A program made the position numbers and the translations under genes. This document shows, piece by piece, positions 38,494 through 47,053 of a DNA stretch of 64,000 nt. The notes beneath the pieces were generated by a model. That model ran no database searches, was not told the origin of the DNA, and worked only from the letters and a program-made list of their open reading frames with translations. Source of the DNA: CAZSRX01 sp964609675 [NCBI: uncultured Bacteroidota bacterium] (GTDB lineage: Bacteria; CLD3; SB21); NCBI GenBank assembly GCA_964609675.1, contig CAZSRX010000024.1, positions 4,129 to 68,128 on the forward strand, given 5' to 3'. Each line of letters begins with the position of its first letter. The first letter of the stretch is position 1.

Positions 38494-39276
38494 ATGCAGG
38501 CTTCCGAACAAACGGTTAATATACTGGGTTTCCATACGACCACCCTTTGTAAGGATGCGTTGCTGTCCCTCATTGAATCCTGGCTTACCCGAAAGGAAGC
38601 CTCGCATCATCTGATGGCGCTTAATCCAATCAAGGTTTGCCGCGCGCGCAAGGAGCCCGAACTGGCCGGCTTTATCCGGAATGCAGATATGGTGTACCCG
38701 GACGCTTACGGTATCGCCTGGGCCATGACGCGTTTCACCGGAAAAAAATTTAAGCCCATCGCCGGCTGCGATTTGATGTACGATATCTTCCGACTCGCCG
38801 ACAAGCATCGCCTGAGAATATTTCTTCTGGGCGCTAAAGAATCCGTCATCACGGAAGCTCAGGCTCTTATACGGAACCATTATCCGTCTCTCATAGTCGC
38901 CGGTGCACGGAATGGGTATTTCCGCGATAACGATGAAATCCAGGCTACCACCGAAAGGATCCTACAGGCCAACCCCGACATTGTTCTTGTCGGCATGGGC
39001 GCGGTAATCCAGGAAGGATGGATTGAGCGGCTCATGCGGGCGGCCGGTAACCGTAACCGCGTCATCCCCTTGCTGATGGGCGTTGGCGGCAGCTTTGACG
39101 CGCTGACCGGTCATGTCCCGCGACCGCCAAAATGGATGCTGAGCCTGCACCTGGAATGGCTCTACCGTTTAATCAAACAGCCCCTGCGCGCACCCCGCAT
39201 GCTTGCCCTGCCGCATTTTGCCGTGCTGGTCCTGGGAAAAAAATTCTTGAAACTCAAATTAGATTGTACTATATAG
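38494..39276 (+). CDS. WecG/TagA/CpsF family glycosyltransferase
   Basis: A 260-residue inverting glycosyltransferase of the GT26 fold. Characteristic stretches are ALNPIKVCRARKEPEL, YPDAYGIAWAMTRF, DLMYDIFRLADKHRLRIFLLGAKE, NPDIVLVGMGAVIQEGWIERLM and a C-terminal GGSFDALTGHVPRPPKWMLSLHLEWLYRL. Homologues transfer ManNAc or ManNAcA to lipid-linked GlcNAc, the second sugar of enterobacterial common antigen and of the teichoic-acid linkage unit. With the WecA/TagO-type gene following, it could build such a disaccharide carrier. It begins four bases after the carbamoyltransferase. Confidence 0.92.
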   Translation: MQASEQTVNILGFHTTTLCKDALLSLIESWLTRKEASHHLMALNPIKVCRARKEPELAGFIRNADMVYPDAYGIAWAMTRFTGKKFKPIAGCDLMYDIFRLADKHRLRIFLLGAKESVITEAQALIRNHYPSLIVAGARNGYFRDNDEIQATTERILQANPDIVLVGMGAVIQEGWIERLMRAAGNRNRVIPLLMGVGGSFDALTGHVPRPPKWMLSLHLEWLYRLIKQPLRAPRMLALPHFAVLVLGKKFLKLKLDCTI

Positions 39277-39305
39277 ATGATGGCACCATACAGGAAATTT
39301 TCATT

Positions 39306-40379
39306 TTGATTACCTATTTAATAATTTTTTCAACCGGCCTAATCATTTCCCTGGTATTGACGCCGTTGATTAAAAAGCGGCTCATTGCCAGAGGCTTTGT
39401 GGACCATCCGGATGCCCGTAAAATCCACACCAAAGCCATCCCCCGGCTTGGCGGCATGGCGATTTATATCGCTTTTACTTTTTCGCTTTTGTTGTCCTAT
39501 GTCATCCATCCATCGCTGTTCGAAGACCGTGAGTGGCAAATGCTCGGGCTGTTTATCGCTTCCACATTTATTGTCATCACCGGTATCATCGACGACATAT
39601 TCAATATCCGGCCGTGGTGGAAACTCGCCGCCCAGATTACCGCCGGCATTATATTAATAGTATTTGGTTATGCCGTCGAAGGCATATCGAATCCGTTTGG
39701 CGATTCGCTCGAACTCGGATATTTCAGCTACCCCTTTACGGTGATTTGGGTTGTCGCGATTATCAACGCGATTAATCTGGTTGACGGATTAGATGGGTTG
39801 GCCTCCGGCGTGGGCATTATCGTCTCAATGACCATATTTCTCATCGCCATATATCTCGGCAAACCGTACGTCGCCCTCCTCAGTATCGGCCTAACCGGCA
39901 GCATTCTCGGTTTCCTTCGCCACAATTTTTATCCGGCAAAAATTTTCATGGGCGACACCGGAAGCATGTTCATCGGATTAGTCATCGCTGCAATGGGGTT
40001 AATCAGTTCCCAGAAAACGGCTGTCAGTTTCGCGATTCTCATGCCGGTAATTGCGCTGGGCTATCCGATTATGGATACCGCTCTGGCGATTGCACGCCGG
40101 GTTAAAGCCAAAAAACACATTTTCACGGCTGACCGTGAACATATTCATCATGTGCTTCTTTCTTATGGTTACAGCCATCCGAAAACGGTAATATTTCTTT
40201 ATGTCATCTGCCTTTTCTTCGGAACGATGGCTTTCCTTTTTTCCGCTTTCGGGGAAAATAGTTCTTTCCTGATCGGTGTGCTGTTTTTTGTGCTCCTGTT
40301 TATACTGCTCTTCATCAAAATGATTCATTCGCTCAAGGAAAGTTCAGCGCCTCCGAATGATCCAAAAAATATTACTTAA
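39306..40379 (+). CDS. undecaprenyl-phosphate GlcNAc-1-phosphate transferase, WecA/TagO type
   Basis: An integral membrane phosphoglycosyltransferase with about ten helices. It shows the cytoplasmic motifs HTKAIPRLGGMAIY, TGIIDDIFNIRPWWK, NAINLVDGLDGLASG, FMGDTGSMFIG and ADREHIHHVLL, all of the MraY/WecA superfamily catalytic core. It transfers GlcNAc-1-phosphate (or a related sugar) to undecaprenyl phosphate, starting the lipid-linked glycan. The frame is open to 39132, but that stretch overlaps the glycosyltransferase gene. The TTG at 39306 with AGGAAA upstream, giving 357 residues, fits the family length; no in-frame ATG is available there. It probably starts the pathway whose second sugar is added by the preceding WecG-like enzyme. 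Confidence 0.87.
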   Translation: MITYLIIFSTGLIISLVLTPLIKKRLIARGFVDHPDARKIHTKAIPRLGGMAIYIAFTFSLLLSYVIHPSLFEDREWQMLGLFIASTFIVITGIIDDIFNIRPWWKLAAQITAGIILIVFGYAVEGISNPFGDSLELGYFSYPFTVIWVVAIINAINLVDGLDGLASGVGIIVSMTIFLIAIYLGKPYVALLSIGLTGSILGFLRHNFYPAKIFMGDTGSMFIGLVIAAMGLISSQKTAVSFAILMPVIALGYPIMDTALAIARRVKAKKHIFTADREHIHHVLLSYGYSHPKTVIFLYVICLFFGTMAFLFSAFGENSSFLIGVLFFVLLFILLFIKMIHSLKESSAPPNDPKNIT

Positions 40380-40419
40380 TGCGACAGACTTAACGTGGAA
40401 TTGTGAAAGTTAGTCCGCT

Positions 40420-41946
40420 GTGAATTTTTCAAAAATAATTTTTTCAATTTTTTTATGGATTGCCGCCGAAGCCGTCCTTTATTCCCAGAACCACTGCCCT
40501 GCTTCATCCTTTCTGCCTCTGGACCATTTCGCTTATACGTATATCCAACTGCTGCAGGAGCGGCATATTATCACCGGCCTGAATGTTTCGGTCAAACCGT
40601 ACAAACGAATCGATATCGCCAGAACGTTACTGCAAATCGATACTGAAAAAATCAGCCGTTCCGAAGCTTACTGGACCGAACAACTGAAAAAAGAATTGGC
40701 TTTTGAAATGAACATGCTTGCCGATACCACCGCGGCAGACCCTTTTGCCGCCGCGTCTTTAAAAACGACAGAACGGATGGATTTTAGCAATAATCATTTT
40801 GAAAACGACTATGCGTTGTATCCTGAAATTCGATTGAATGGGCCCCGTTTTTCCATATCCGTTCGCGGCCGGATTGACAACGGCCTGTTGCATGACACGG
40901 CGTATTCCGGCAGAAAAACCGATTATTTCGGCGCCCGCATCGAGGACGCTTACGGTTTATTTTCTTCCCGTTACGTTGATTTCTCTATAGGGCGATTTGC
41001 GGAAGAATGGTCTCCGGTGACCGGCCGCAGTCTCATCCTATCCGATAACGCGCAAACCTACGATAAAATCTGCCTAGACCTGCGCGGCCGGCATATTACA
41101 TTCCGCAGCGCCTTTGCCCGCCTGGATGAAATCAGCGGCGCTAACCGTTTTTTCTCGGCGCACCGCATCGACCTGACATTTAGCAACAATATGCAAATAG
41201 GCCTTTCCGAAACGGTGCTTTTCGGTGGTGTCAATCAGGGGGTAGAACTCAGCTATCTGAATCCGTTTACATTCTACGCCGAAACACAGCTGAACCAAAA
41301 AAAAGAGGCCAATGAGTTGCTGGCCTTTGATTTTTATATTCCGGTTAAACAATATAATTTCCGGGGTCAGATTCTCATAGATGATTTTATACTGGACGGC
41401 GCCGGCTCTCCGCCGCCGAACCGGAAGACCTCCCCGGATCGTCTGGGTTTTCTCTTCAATGCCGGCGGTTATGATTTGTTTTTAAACCATTCTACCCTGA
41501 ATCTCACTTATGAACGCGTCGGCAGTTATACCTATAATGTTAAAACGAAACGTCCGTGGCAGGCATACACTTTTGAAAACAAGGGCCTCGGCGCCGCGAC
41601 CAACGATTACGACCGCTGGACGCTGGAATTAAAATATTTTCCGCGTCCAGGGATGATCCATATACTCGACGCCTCACTGGACCGCAAAGGCCGCCGTAGT
41701 TTGTCTTCCAACGATTTTGAGGATCCGACTTTCGTAAAATTACCTTTCCCTTCCGGAACGGTTCATAAAACGATCACCGCCGGTTATACATTGATATGGA
41801 CACCGCTATCCTATTCGGAAATACGGGCCGCGGCTTATTATACCCGTCATTCCAACTTTAACCATATAAGCGGCAATAATAAAGATTATCTGAATGCGTC
41901 CCTGCGTTTACATTATTATATTGATCATTATGTTAATCCTATCTGA
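40420..41946 (+). CDS. outer-membrane capsule-assembly (Wzi-like) protein
   Basis: A 508-residue protein with an N-terminal signal peptide (IIFSIFLWIAAEAVLYSQN). Residues about 25-110 form a helical domain with a helix like that at the N-terminus of Wzi (LDHFAYTYIQLLQERHIITGLN). The remainder is a series of amphipathic strands rich in aromatic and Gly residues (ISVRGRIDNGLLHDTAYSG; WSPVTGRSLILSDN; FNAGGYDLFLNHSTLNLTYERVGSYTYNV), as in outer-membrane barrels. Wzi is the outer-membrane lectin that anchors group 1 capsule. The GTG start has no clear ribosome-binding site. It lies at the end of the glycan operon, 40 bases after the phosphoglycosyltransferase. Confidence 0.75.
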   Translation: MNFSKIIFSIFLWIAAEAVLYSQNHCPASSFLPLDHFAYTYIQLLQERHIITGLNVSVKPYKRIDIARTLLQIDTEKISRSEAYWTEQLKKELAFEMNMLADTTAADPFAAASLKTTERMDFSNNHFENDYALYPEIRLNGPRFSISVRGRIDNGLLHDTAYSGRKTDYFGARIEDAYGLFSSRYVDFSIGRFAEEWSPVTGRSLILSDNAQTYDKICLDLRGRHITFRSAFARLDEISGANRFFSAHRIDLTFSNNMQIGLSETVLFGGVNQGVELSYLNPFTFYAETQLNQKKEANELLAFDFYIPVKQYNFRGQILIDDFILDGAGSPPPNRKTSPDRLGFLFNAGGYDLFLNHSTLNLTYERVGSYTYNVKTKRPWQAYTFENKGLGAATNDYDRWTLELKYFPRPGMIHILDASLDRKGRRSLSSNDFEDPTFVKLPFPSGTVHKTITAGYTLIWTPLSYSEIRAAAYYTRHSNFNHISGNNKDYLNASLRLHYYIDHYVNPI

Positions 41947-42027
41947 CCCCGCAATGAAGATAAACAACCCGTATATTCGTCTCTACTTAGAAACGCAAAA
42001 AATACTAAATTACCAACCCGAATAGTT

Positions 42028-42840
42028 GTGAACGATAAATCGATAATATCTGAATCCCTTCCTGACGACGATGAATTGACCGATACGTCGCACATGACGT
42101 TTCTGGATCATCTGGAGGAACTGCGCAAACGGCTGATCAAAATAAGCCTGAGCATCCTGCTGTTTATGAGCGTCTCGTTTGTTTTCAGCAATGAAATCAT
42201 CCGCTGGTTAATGTATCCGCCTATGCTCCTGCCGGATATCAAACCGCCTATCGAAATGATGCGGCCGGTCATTACTCAGGTGCAGGGACTGATGATGGTA
42301 AAAATTCAAATCGGCATCATCGCCGGTATTTTTATGAGTCTGCCCGTGATTCTTTTCCAGATCTGGCGTTTTATTTCACCGGCCCTGCGAAAAAAAGAAA
42401 AACGGTATGCCATACCGACGATCCTCAGCGGCGTAATTTTTTTTCTAACCGGCGCGGCCTTTGCATTTCTGATTGTCATTCCGATTACGCTGAATTTCCT
42501 GCTCAGCATGGGCGAAATTGATAAAGATCTCGGTATTGTGGTTGAAAATATGATTGACCTGGATTCCTATCTGGGATTTGTGAGCGGTTTCATGCTGATC
42601 AGCGGCCTGACGTTTGAACTTCCGGTGCTTACTTTTTTCCTTTCTAAAATCGGGATTCTGACTGCTTCATTTATGCGCAAATATTGGCGTCATGCCGTCA
42701 TTGCCGCGCTGGTCGTCTCCGCCATTGTAACCCCGACTACCGATATGATCACGCTGTTTGTTGTGGCATTCCCCATGATCCTGCTTTACGAAATCAGCAT
42801 CTGGGTTGCAAAAGTTGTTGAAAAAAAACGTGAAAATTAA
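42028..42840 (+). CDS. tatC: twin-arginine translocase subunit TatC
   Basis: Core receptor of the Tat pathway for folded proteins. The 270-residue protein begins with a charged N-terminal stretch ending in MTFLDHLEELRKRLIKI, the TatC signature, followed by six membrane helices (IKISLSILLFMSVSFVF; QIGIIAGIFMSLPVILFQIW; GVIFFLTGAAFAFLIVIPITLNFLL; GFVSGFMLISGLTFELPVLTFFL; HAVIAALVVSAIVTPTTDMITLFVVAFPMILLY). FQIWRFISPALRKKEKR is the typical loop after helix 2. GTG start. No tatA or tatB lies nearby. A Tat-signal protein is encoded later in the window (51620-52798), a possible client. Confidence 0.95.
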   Translation: MNDKSIISESLPDDDELTDTSHMTFLDHLEELRKRLIKISLSILLFMSVSFVFSNEIIRWLMYPPMLLPDIKPPIEMMRPVITQVQGLMMVKIQIGIIAGIFMSLPVILFQIWRFISPALRKKEKRYAIPTILSGVIFFLTGAAFAFLIVIPITLNFLLSMGEIDKDLGIVVENMIDLDSYLGFVSGFMLISGLTFELPVLTFFLSKIGILTASFMRKYWRHAVIAALVVSAIVTPTTDMITLFVVAFPMILLYEISIWVAKVVEKKREN

Positions 42841-42873
42841 TATTCTTGGATGTGAATTACTTTAAGGATTTAT

Positions 42874-43401
42874 ATGCGATATACCATAGCGGTCTATTTT
42901 TTAATAAGCGGATTGATGGTATCCTGTATGTCATCAGACCGTACCGTTAAAACATCCCGGTCACATAAAGTCGTTATTGACGGTAAAGAGATGCTGGTCG
43001 GACTGATCACTCAGGATGAACTTTTCAGAGAATTTCCCGTCTTTAAAGAAAATTACGACCTTTATACACCGGCCGCGGATAACGTGAAATTTATAAAAGC
43101 CTTCAGAAAAAAAATAGTTATTGAAGCGTATCTGGGAACCTGGTGCAGCGATACCCGTGAGAACCTTCCCATCTTTCTTAAAGTGCTGGATCAGGCCGCC
43201 AATCGCCATATTCAAGTCAATCTGCGCGCTGTGGACCGCACAAAAATCGACCCTGAAAAAACCGCATTACGCCATACCATCGTCAAAGTTCCCACGATGA
43301 TATTCCTTTATCAGGATAAAGAATTCGCGCGTTTCGTGGAAGTGCCCGAAAAATCCGTTGAAGAAGATATGGTCGATCTTCTGAAAAAGTGCCCGGAGTA
43401 A
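42874..43401 (+). CDS. thioredoxin-fold lipoprotein with a C-x-x-T active site
   Basis: A 175-residue lipoprotein: signal peptide with a lipobox ending ...MVSC (Cys18). The thioredoxin fold contains IVIEAYLGTWCSDTRENLPIF at about residues 88-107, where only the first cysteine of the CxxC pair is present (C-S-D-T), and the cis-proline is in VKVPTMIFLY. Such single-cysteine proteins form mixed disulfides or act as sensors or binders rather than two-cysteine oxidoreductases. Start has AAGGA before the ATG. It lies 33 bases after tatC, in the same direction, and before the large protease-barrel protein. Confidence 0.8.
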   Translation: MRYTIAVYFLISGLMVSCMSSDRTVKTSRSHKVVIDGKEMLVGLITQDELFREFPVFKENYDLYTPAADNVKFIKAFRKKIVIEAYLGTWCSDTRENLPIFLKVLDQAANRHIQVNLRAVDRTKIDPEKTALRHTIVKVPTMIFLYQDKEFARFVEVPEKSVEEDMVDLLKKCPE

Positions 43402-43487
43402 CCGGTAAGTTAAAATAAAAAATCACGGAGGCCTTATAGCTCATTGCTACGGATAGTACTGAAAACCAATAATCAGAAAGGGCTATA

Positions 43488-46400
43488 ATGCAACTTTACC
43501 GGAATCCGAATCTTTTTGCAATTCTATTGATGCTTCTTCTCACGCGTGCCGGCTTCGCACAACCGGAGGCATGGTCGCACCGGGAATTGAAATGGTTCAC
43601 CATCGAGACGGAACATTTTTTTGTACATTATCATGACAACCCTTATACGGCTATCAATGACCGTAAAACAGCGCCTCAAAGGACTGCGCAGCTCGTCGCT
43701 CAGATTGCCGAGGAAGTATACGGCCCGGTAACGGCTTTATACCGTTATCAGCCCGAAAAAATTCATTTCATCATCCGGGATACGGACGATTACTCCAACG
43801 GCGGTGCTTATTTTTATGACAACAAAATCGAAATCTGGGCATCCAGTATGGACTTTGAACTCCGGGGTACACATAACTGGTTGCGAAACGTGGTCACGCA
43901 TGAGTTCACGCACATGATATCCATTCAGACCATGATGAAGTACGGCCGTAAAATCCCGGCGTTTTACCTGCAGTATATCGGATATGAAAAGGAGCGCCGC
44001 AAAGACGTCCTGCGCGGTTTCCCGAACCGAATCGCTTCGTATCCGGTTGCCGGAACCGTCCTGCCTGTATGGTTTGCCGAAGGAACAGCTCAGTACCAGC
44101 AACGCAGCCTGGACTACGAGTTCTGGGATTCGCACCGGGACATGATTCTCCGCGACAGAATTTTGTCCGGACAGATGCTGACACTAAACCAAATGAGCAC
44201 GTTCGGCAAAAACAGCATCGGCAACGAATCTTCCTATAATCACGGCTATGCGTTTATCAGTTATCTGGCATCCCTCTACGGCGAACAGGCGCTGAGCGAT
44301 ATCAGCCATAACACCAGCCGTTTTTTCTACGGTTTCGAAAAAGCTTTCCGGAAAGCCACCGGGAGAGATATCGACAGCGTTTACACCGAATGGCTCCAAC
44401 ACATCACCCGCCAGTATCAAGAGCAAACCCATAACCTTCAAGCCAATGCCGTAGAGGGCGAAATCCTTTTCGGTGAAAGCACCGGCAATTTTATGCCGGT
44501 TGTGGCACCGGACGGAAAAACCATCGCTTTCCTGTCCAACAAAGGGTTCGATTATCTCAGTCAGACCTCGCTGTATCTCTACGATACCGAAACCAAATCG
44601 ATGACCGAACTCATAAAAAAAGTGGATGGCCCGGTTGCCTGGTCATCGGACGGCAGTAAACTGGCCTATTCTAAAAACCTGACGAATAACAAGTACCATT
44701 CGCAGTTCAACGATGTGTACCTTTACGACCTGAAACTCAAAAAGGAATTTCGTATTACGCGTTCGCTGAGGGCAACGTCTCCCGCATTTGCGCCGGACGG
44801 CCGTTCCGTTTGCGCCGTGGTAAACAACGACGGAACCAACAATCTGGTCATCATTTCATCAATCCCTGATGACCTGACGAAATTGTCCGGAAGCTTTTCC
44901 GACACCCTGTTCATCCGTCACGGCTTGACGCTTCGATGGCTGACAAATTATTCAGATGGCCGTCAGATTTACAAACCGCAGTATCATCCCGACGGAAATA
45001 AAATTATCTTTGACACCTCCATTGACGACGGCCGGGATATTTATGAAATGGATTTACAATCGCTGGCTATAAAACCGCTGGCGGATACCCGTTTTGACGA
45101 ACGTTCTCCGGTGTATAGCCCGGACGGCCGCTTTATCTATTACACCGCCGATCCGACCGGTATTTTTAACATCTATCGCTTTGAACCTGCCACAGGCCGC
45201 ACGGAACCGGTAACCAATGTGACCGGCGGCGCTTTTTATCCTGCATGCCACCCCGAGGCCGGTTTGATATTCACGATGTATAAAAACGTCGGCTATAAAA
45301 TCGCTCGCATTAAGGACCTACGTTCCTTGTCCGAAGAAGGCATGACATACAAAATTGTCAATCCTAATATCGCCACGGTTGGTAAGGAAACCGCCGGGCT
45401 GGCTGCCGTCAATGACGATGCTTCAATGTATCCCAGGCGATGGCCGGTGCGGCCTAAATCGTATGATGATACGCAATCCGTTCCGGAACAGCCCTATAAA
45501 CCATACCGGACGACTTTTCTCGACTTCGCGTTTTTGCCGGCGTTACGGCTGGATTACAACACCGTTAAACCCGGTTTTTATTTCTATTCCGGCGATGTGC
45601 TCGGTAAATCAAGCTTGTTCGGCGGCTCGTTTCTGAACTTTACCGATTTCGACCGGGATATTTTCGCCATTTTTGAATACGGCGGCTTTGGCCCGACCCT
45701 GTTTCTGGAATTATACAACGTTACACGTTCTAAGACATTCAGCGATAACGCCGATCCGACCAATGACGATGTTCCCGGCGGCGTGAAATACGAGTCGATA
45801 CAGACCAATGAATTTGAACTCCGCGAAGTGGATATGGGCGTAGACCTGAGCATCGTGGCGCCGCGCGATCTTCGACTGAATTTTTCCCATAACGAGTATT
45901 TTGTAAAAATCAGCGGCAAAGAATTCGATATTCAGTCCGGAACCTATCAGAACCTGATTAAATCTGGCGGCATCAAATATTTTTACGGCAATGATGTTTC
46001 CGCACACTGGAAATTCAGCAACGTACCCCGCATGGTGGACTATGAAATCAACCCTCGCGGCGGACGCCGGATCAGTTTCCGGTACAGCTACAATATGGAT
46101 AACCTGATCAGCGGTTTTGCTTTCAACCCCTCCAATGGTACCATAGAAACGTTATTCGAAAAGGGCTATCATCATCGTATCGAAAACACATGGTCCGAAT
46201 TCCTTAAAATGCCCCTCAAAGACCATACGTTGCAGGTTGACCTGCAAACCGGAATCATCGCCAATAAAGTGGACAGCTTTTACAATTTTTTTGCGGGCGG
46301 GTTAATGGGATTGAAAGGATATTCCTTTTACAGCATGGAAGGCAGCCGCCTTGCCCTGCTCACCACTACCTATCGTTTCCCGTTATGGAGGAAAATCGAT

Positions 46401-46736
46401 CGTAGATTATCGGCGCTGTACCTGGACAAGATATTTGGCGGCATCTATTTCGGATACGGTAATGCGTGGAGCAACAAAACTTCCTTGGGCCAACTCAAAC
46501 ATTTCAAAAAAGACATTGGCGGTGAAGTGCGAATGGAATTCTATTCATTTTATATTTACCCCACCCGCGTCACGTTTGATGCTGTTTACGGACTGGACCG
46601 ATTCGTCAGTGAAGGCGCGCAGATATCGGTTATTGATGCAAACGATAACGTGATTAAAACAACCCAAAAGGTAAAAAACGGCGGACAATGGCGGTATTAT
46701 CTCACGGTATTATTCGGTTTCACGTTATTTGACTAA
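43488..46736 (+). CDS. outer-membrane fusion: peptidase-MA-like protease, TolB-like propeller, Omp85-type barrel
   Basis: A 1082-residue secreted protein. A signal peptide (to about residue 24) is followed by a peptidase-MA-like domain with VTHEFTHMISI (HExxH zinc motif, about residue 140) and FAEGTAQYQQ (third ligand candidate, about 200). WD40/PD40 propeller repeats of the TolB type (FMPVVAPDGKTIAFLSNKG; YSPDGRFIYYTADPTGIFNIY) span about 325-600. From about 680 the sequence becomes strand-rich with repeated aromatic residues, and the end contains GGLMGLKGYSFYSMEGSRL, the pattern before the last strands of Omp85/BamA-type barrels. It is predicted to be anchored in the outer membrane with protease and propeller in the periplasm or on the surface. 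AAAGGG supports the ATG. Confidence 0.75.
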   Translation: MQLYRNPNLFAILLMLLLTRAGFAQPEAWSHRELKWFTIETEHFFVHYHDNPYTAINDRKTAPQRTAQLVAQIAEEVYGPVTALYRYQPEKIHFIIRDTDDYSNGGAYFYDNKIEIWASSMDFELRGTHNWLRNVVTHEFTHMISIQTMMKYGRKIPAFYLQYIGYEKERRKDVLRGFPNRIASYPVAGTVLPVWFAEGTAQYQQRSLDYEFWDSHRDMILRDRILSGQMLTLNQMSTFGKNSIGNESSYNHGYAFISYLASLYGEQALSDISHNTSRFFYGFEKAFRKATGRDIDSVYTEWLQHITRQYQEQTHNLQANAVEGEILFGESTGNFMPVVAPDGKTIAFLSNKGFDYLSQTSLYLYDTETKSMTELIKKVDGPVAWSSDGSKLAYSKNLTNNKYHSQFNDVYLYDLKLKKEFRITRSLRATSPAFAPDGRSVCAVVNNDGTNNLVIISSIPDDLTKLSGSFSDTLFIRHGLTLRWLTNYSDGRQIYKPQYHPDGNKIIFDTSIDDGRDIYEMDLQSLAIKPLADTRFDERSPVYSPDGRFIYYTADPTGIFNIYRFEPATGRTEPVTNVTGGAFYPACHPEAGLIFTMYKNVGYKIARIKDLRSLSEEGMTYKIVNPNIATVGKETAGLAAVNDDASMYPRRWPVRPKSYDDTQSVPEQPYKPYRTTFLDFAFLPALRLDYNTVKPGFYFYSGDVLGKSSLFGGSFLNFTDFDRDIFAIFEYGGFGPTLFLELYNVTRSKTFSDNADPTNDDVPGGVKYESIQTNEFELREVDMGVDLSIVAPRDLRLNFSHNEYFVKISGKEFDIQSGTYQNLIKSGGIKYFYGNDVSAHWKFSNVPRMVDYEINPRGGRRISFRYSYNMDNLISGFAFNPSNGTIETLFEKGYHHRIENTWSEFLKMPLKDHTLQVDLQTGIIANKVDSFYNFFAGGLMGLKGYSFYSMEGSRLALLTTTYRFPLWRKIDRRLSALYLDKIFGGIYFGYGNAWSNKTSLGQLKHFKKDIGGEVRMEFYSFYIYPTRVTFDAVYGLDRFVSEGAQISVIDANDNVIKTTQKVKNGGQWRYYLTVLFGFTLFD

Positions 46737-46740
46737 GAAT

Positions 46741-46769
46741 AAAAAAACCGGCATCATCTGGGATGCCGG
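46741..46769 (-). terminator. rho-independent terminator of the tRNA operon
   Basis: Stem CCGGCATC (46748-46755) with GATGCCGG (46762-46769), six-base loop. The seven A residues at 46741-46747 become a U run on the minus strand, so it terminates the minus-strand tRNA transcript. No T run exists on the plus strand after it. Confidence 0.8.
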
Positions 46770-46774
46770 CGGAG

Positions 46775-46848
46775 CGGGCGCGACGAGGCTCGAACTCGCA
46801 ACTTCTGCCGTGACAGGGCAGTGCTCTAACCAATTGAACTACGCGCCC
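46775..46848 (-). tRNA. tRNA-Asp (anticodon GTC)
   Basis: A 74-base cloverleaf: acceptor GGGCGCG/CGCGCCC, D-arm GTTC...GAGC, anticodon stem CTGCC/GGCAG with loop CTGTCAC (anticodon GTC), T-arm GCGAG-TTCGAGC-CTCGT, discriminator G. Confidence 0.95.
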
Positions 46849-46912
46849 TAAAATTTAGCGTTATATATACGGCATTTTTTTATTAAATGCAAACGTTTTT
46901 TGTACTTTTTAG

Positions 46913-46987
46913 TGGGCGCACATGGGATCGAACCAAGGACCTCATGCTTGTAAGGCATGCGCTCTAAACCAGCTGAGCTATGCGCCC
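46913..46987 (-). tRNA. tRNA-Val (anticodon TAC)
   Basis: A 75-base cloverleaf: acceptor GGGCGCA/TGCGCCC, D-arm GCTC...GAGC, anticodon stem CATGC/GCATG with loop CTTACAA (anticodon TAC), T-loop TTCGATC, discriminator A. It lies 64 bases upstream of tRNA-Asp on the same strand and is likely co-transcribed. Confidence 0.95.
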
Positions 46988-47053
46988 GTGTTTAAGGGTT
47001 GCAATTATATTTAAAATCATGGATTAAATCAAGAATTTTTTCAACTATTTATC

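Noticed and set aside
39132-39305. Upstream open frame of the WecA/TagO-type gene
   Set aside because: Overlaps the WecG-like gene and is proline/alanine-rich noise; TTG 39306 with AGGAAA fits the family start.
46741-46769. Hairpin considered as terminator of the protease-barrel gene on the plus strand
   Set aside because: No T run follows on the plus strand; the A run places the U tract on the minus strand, serving the tRNA transcript.
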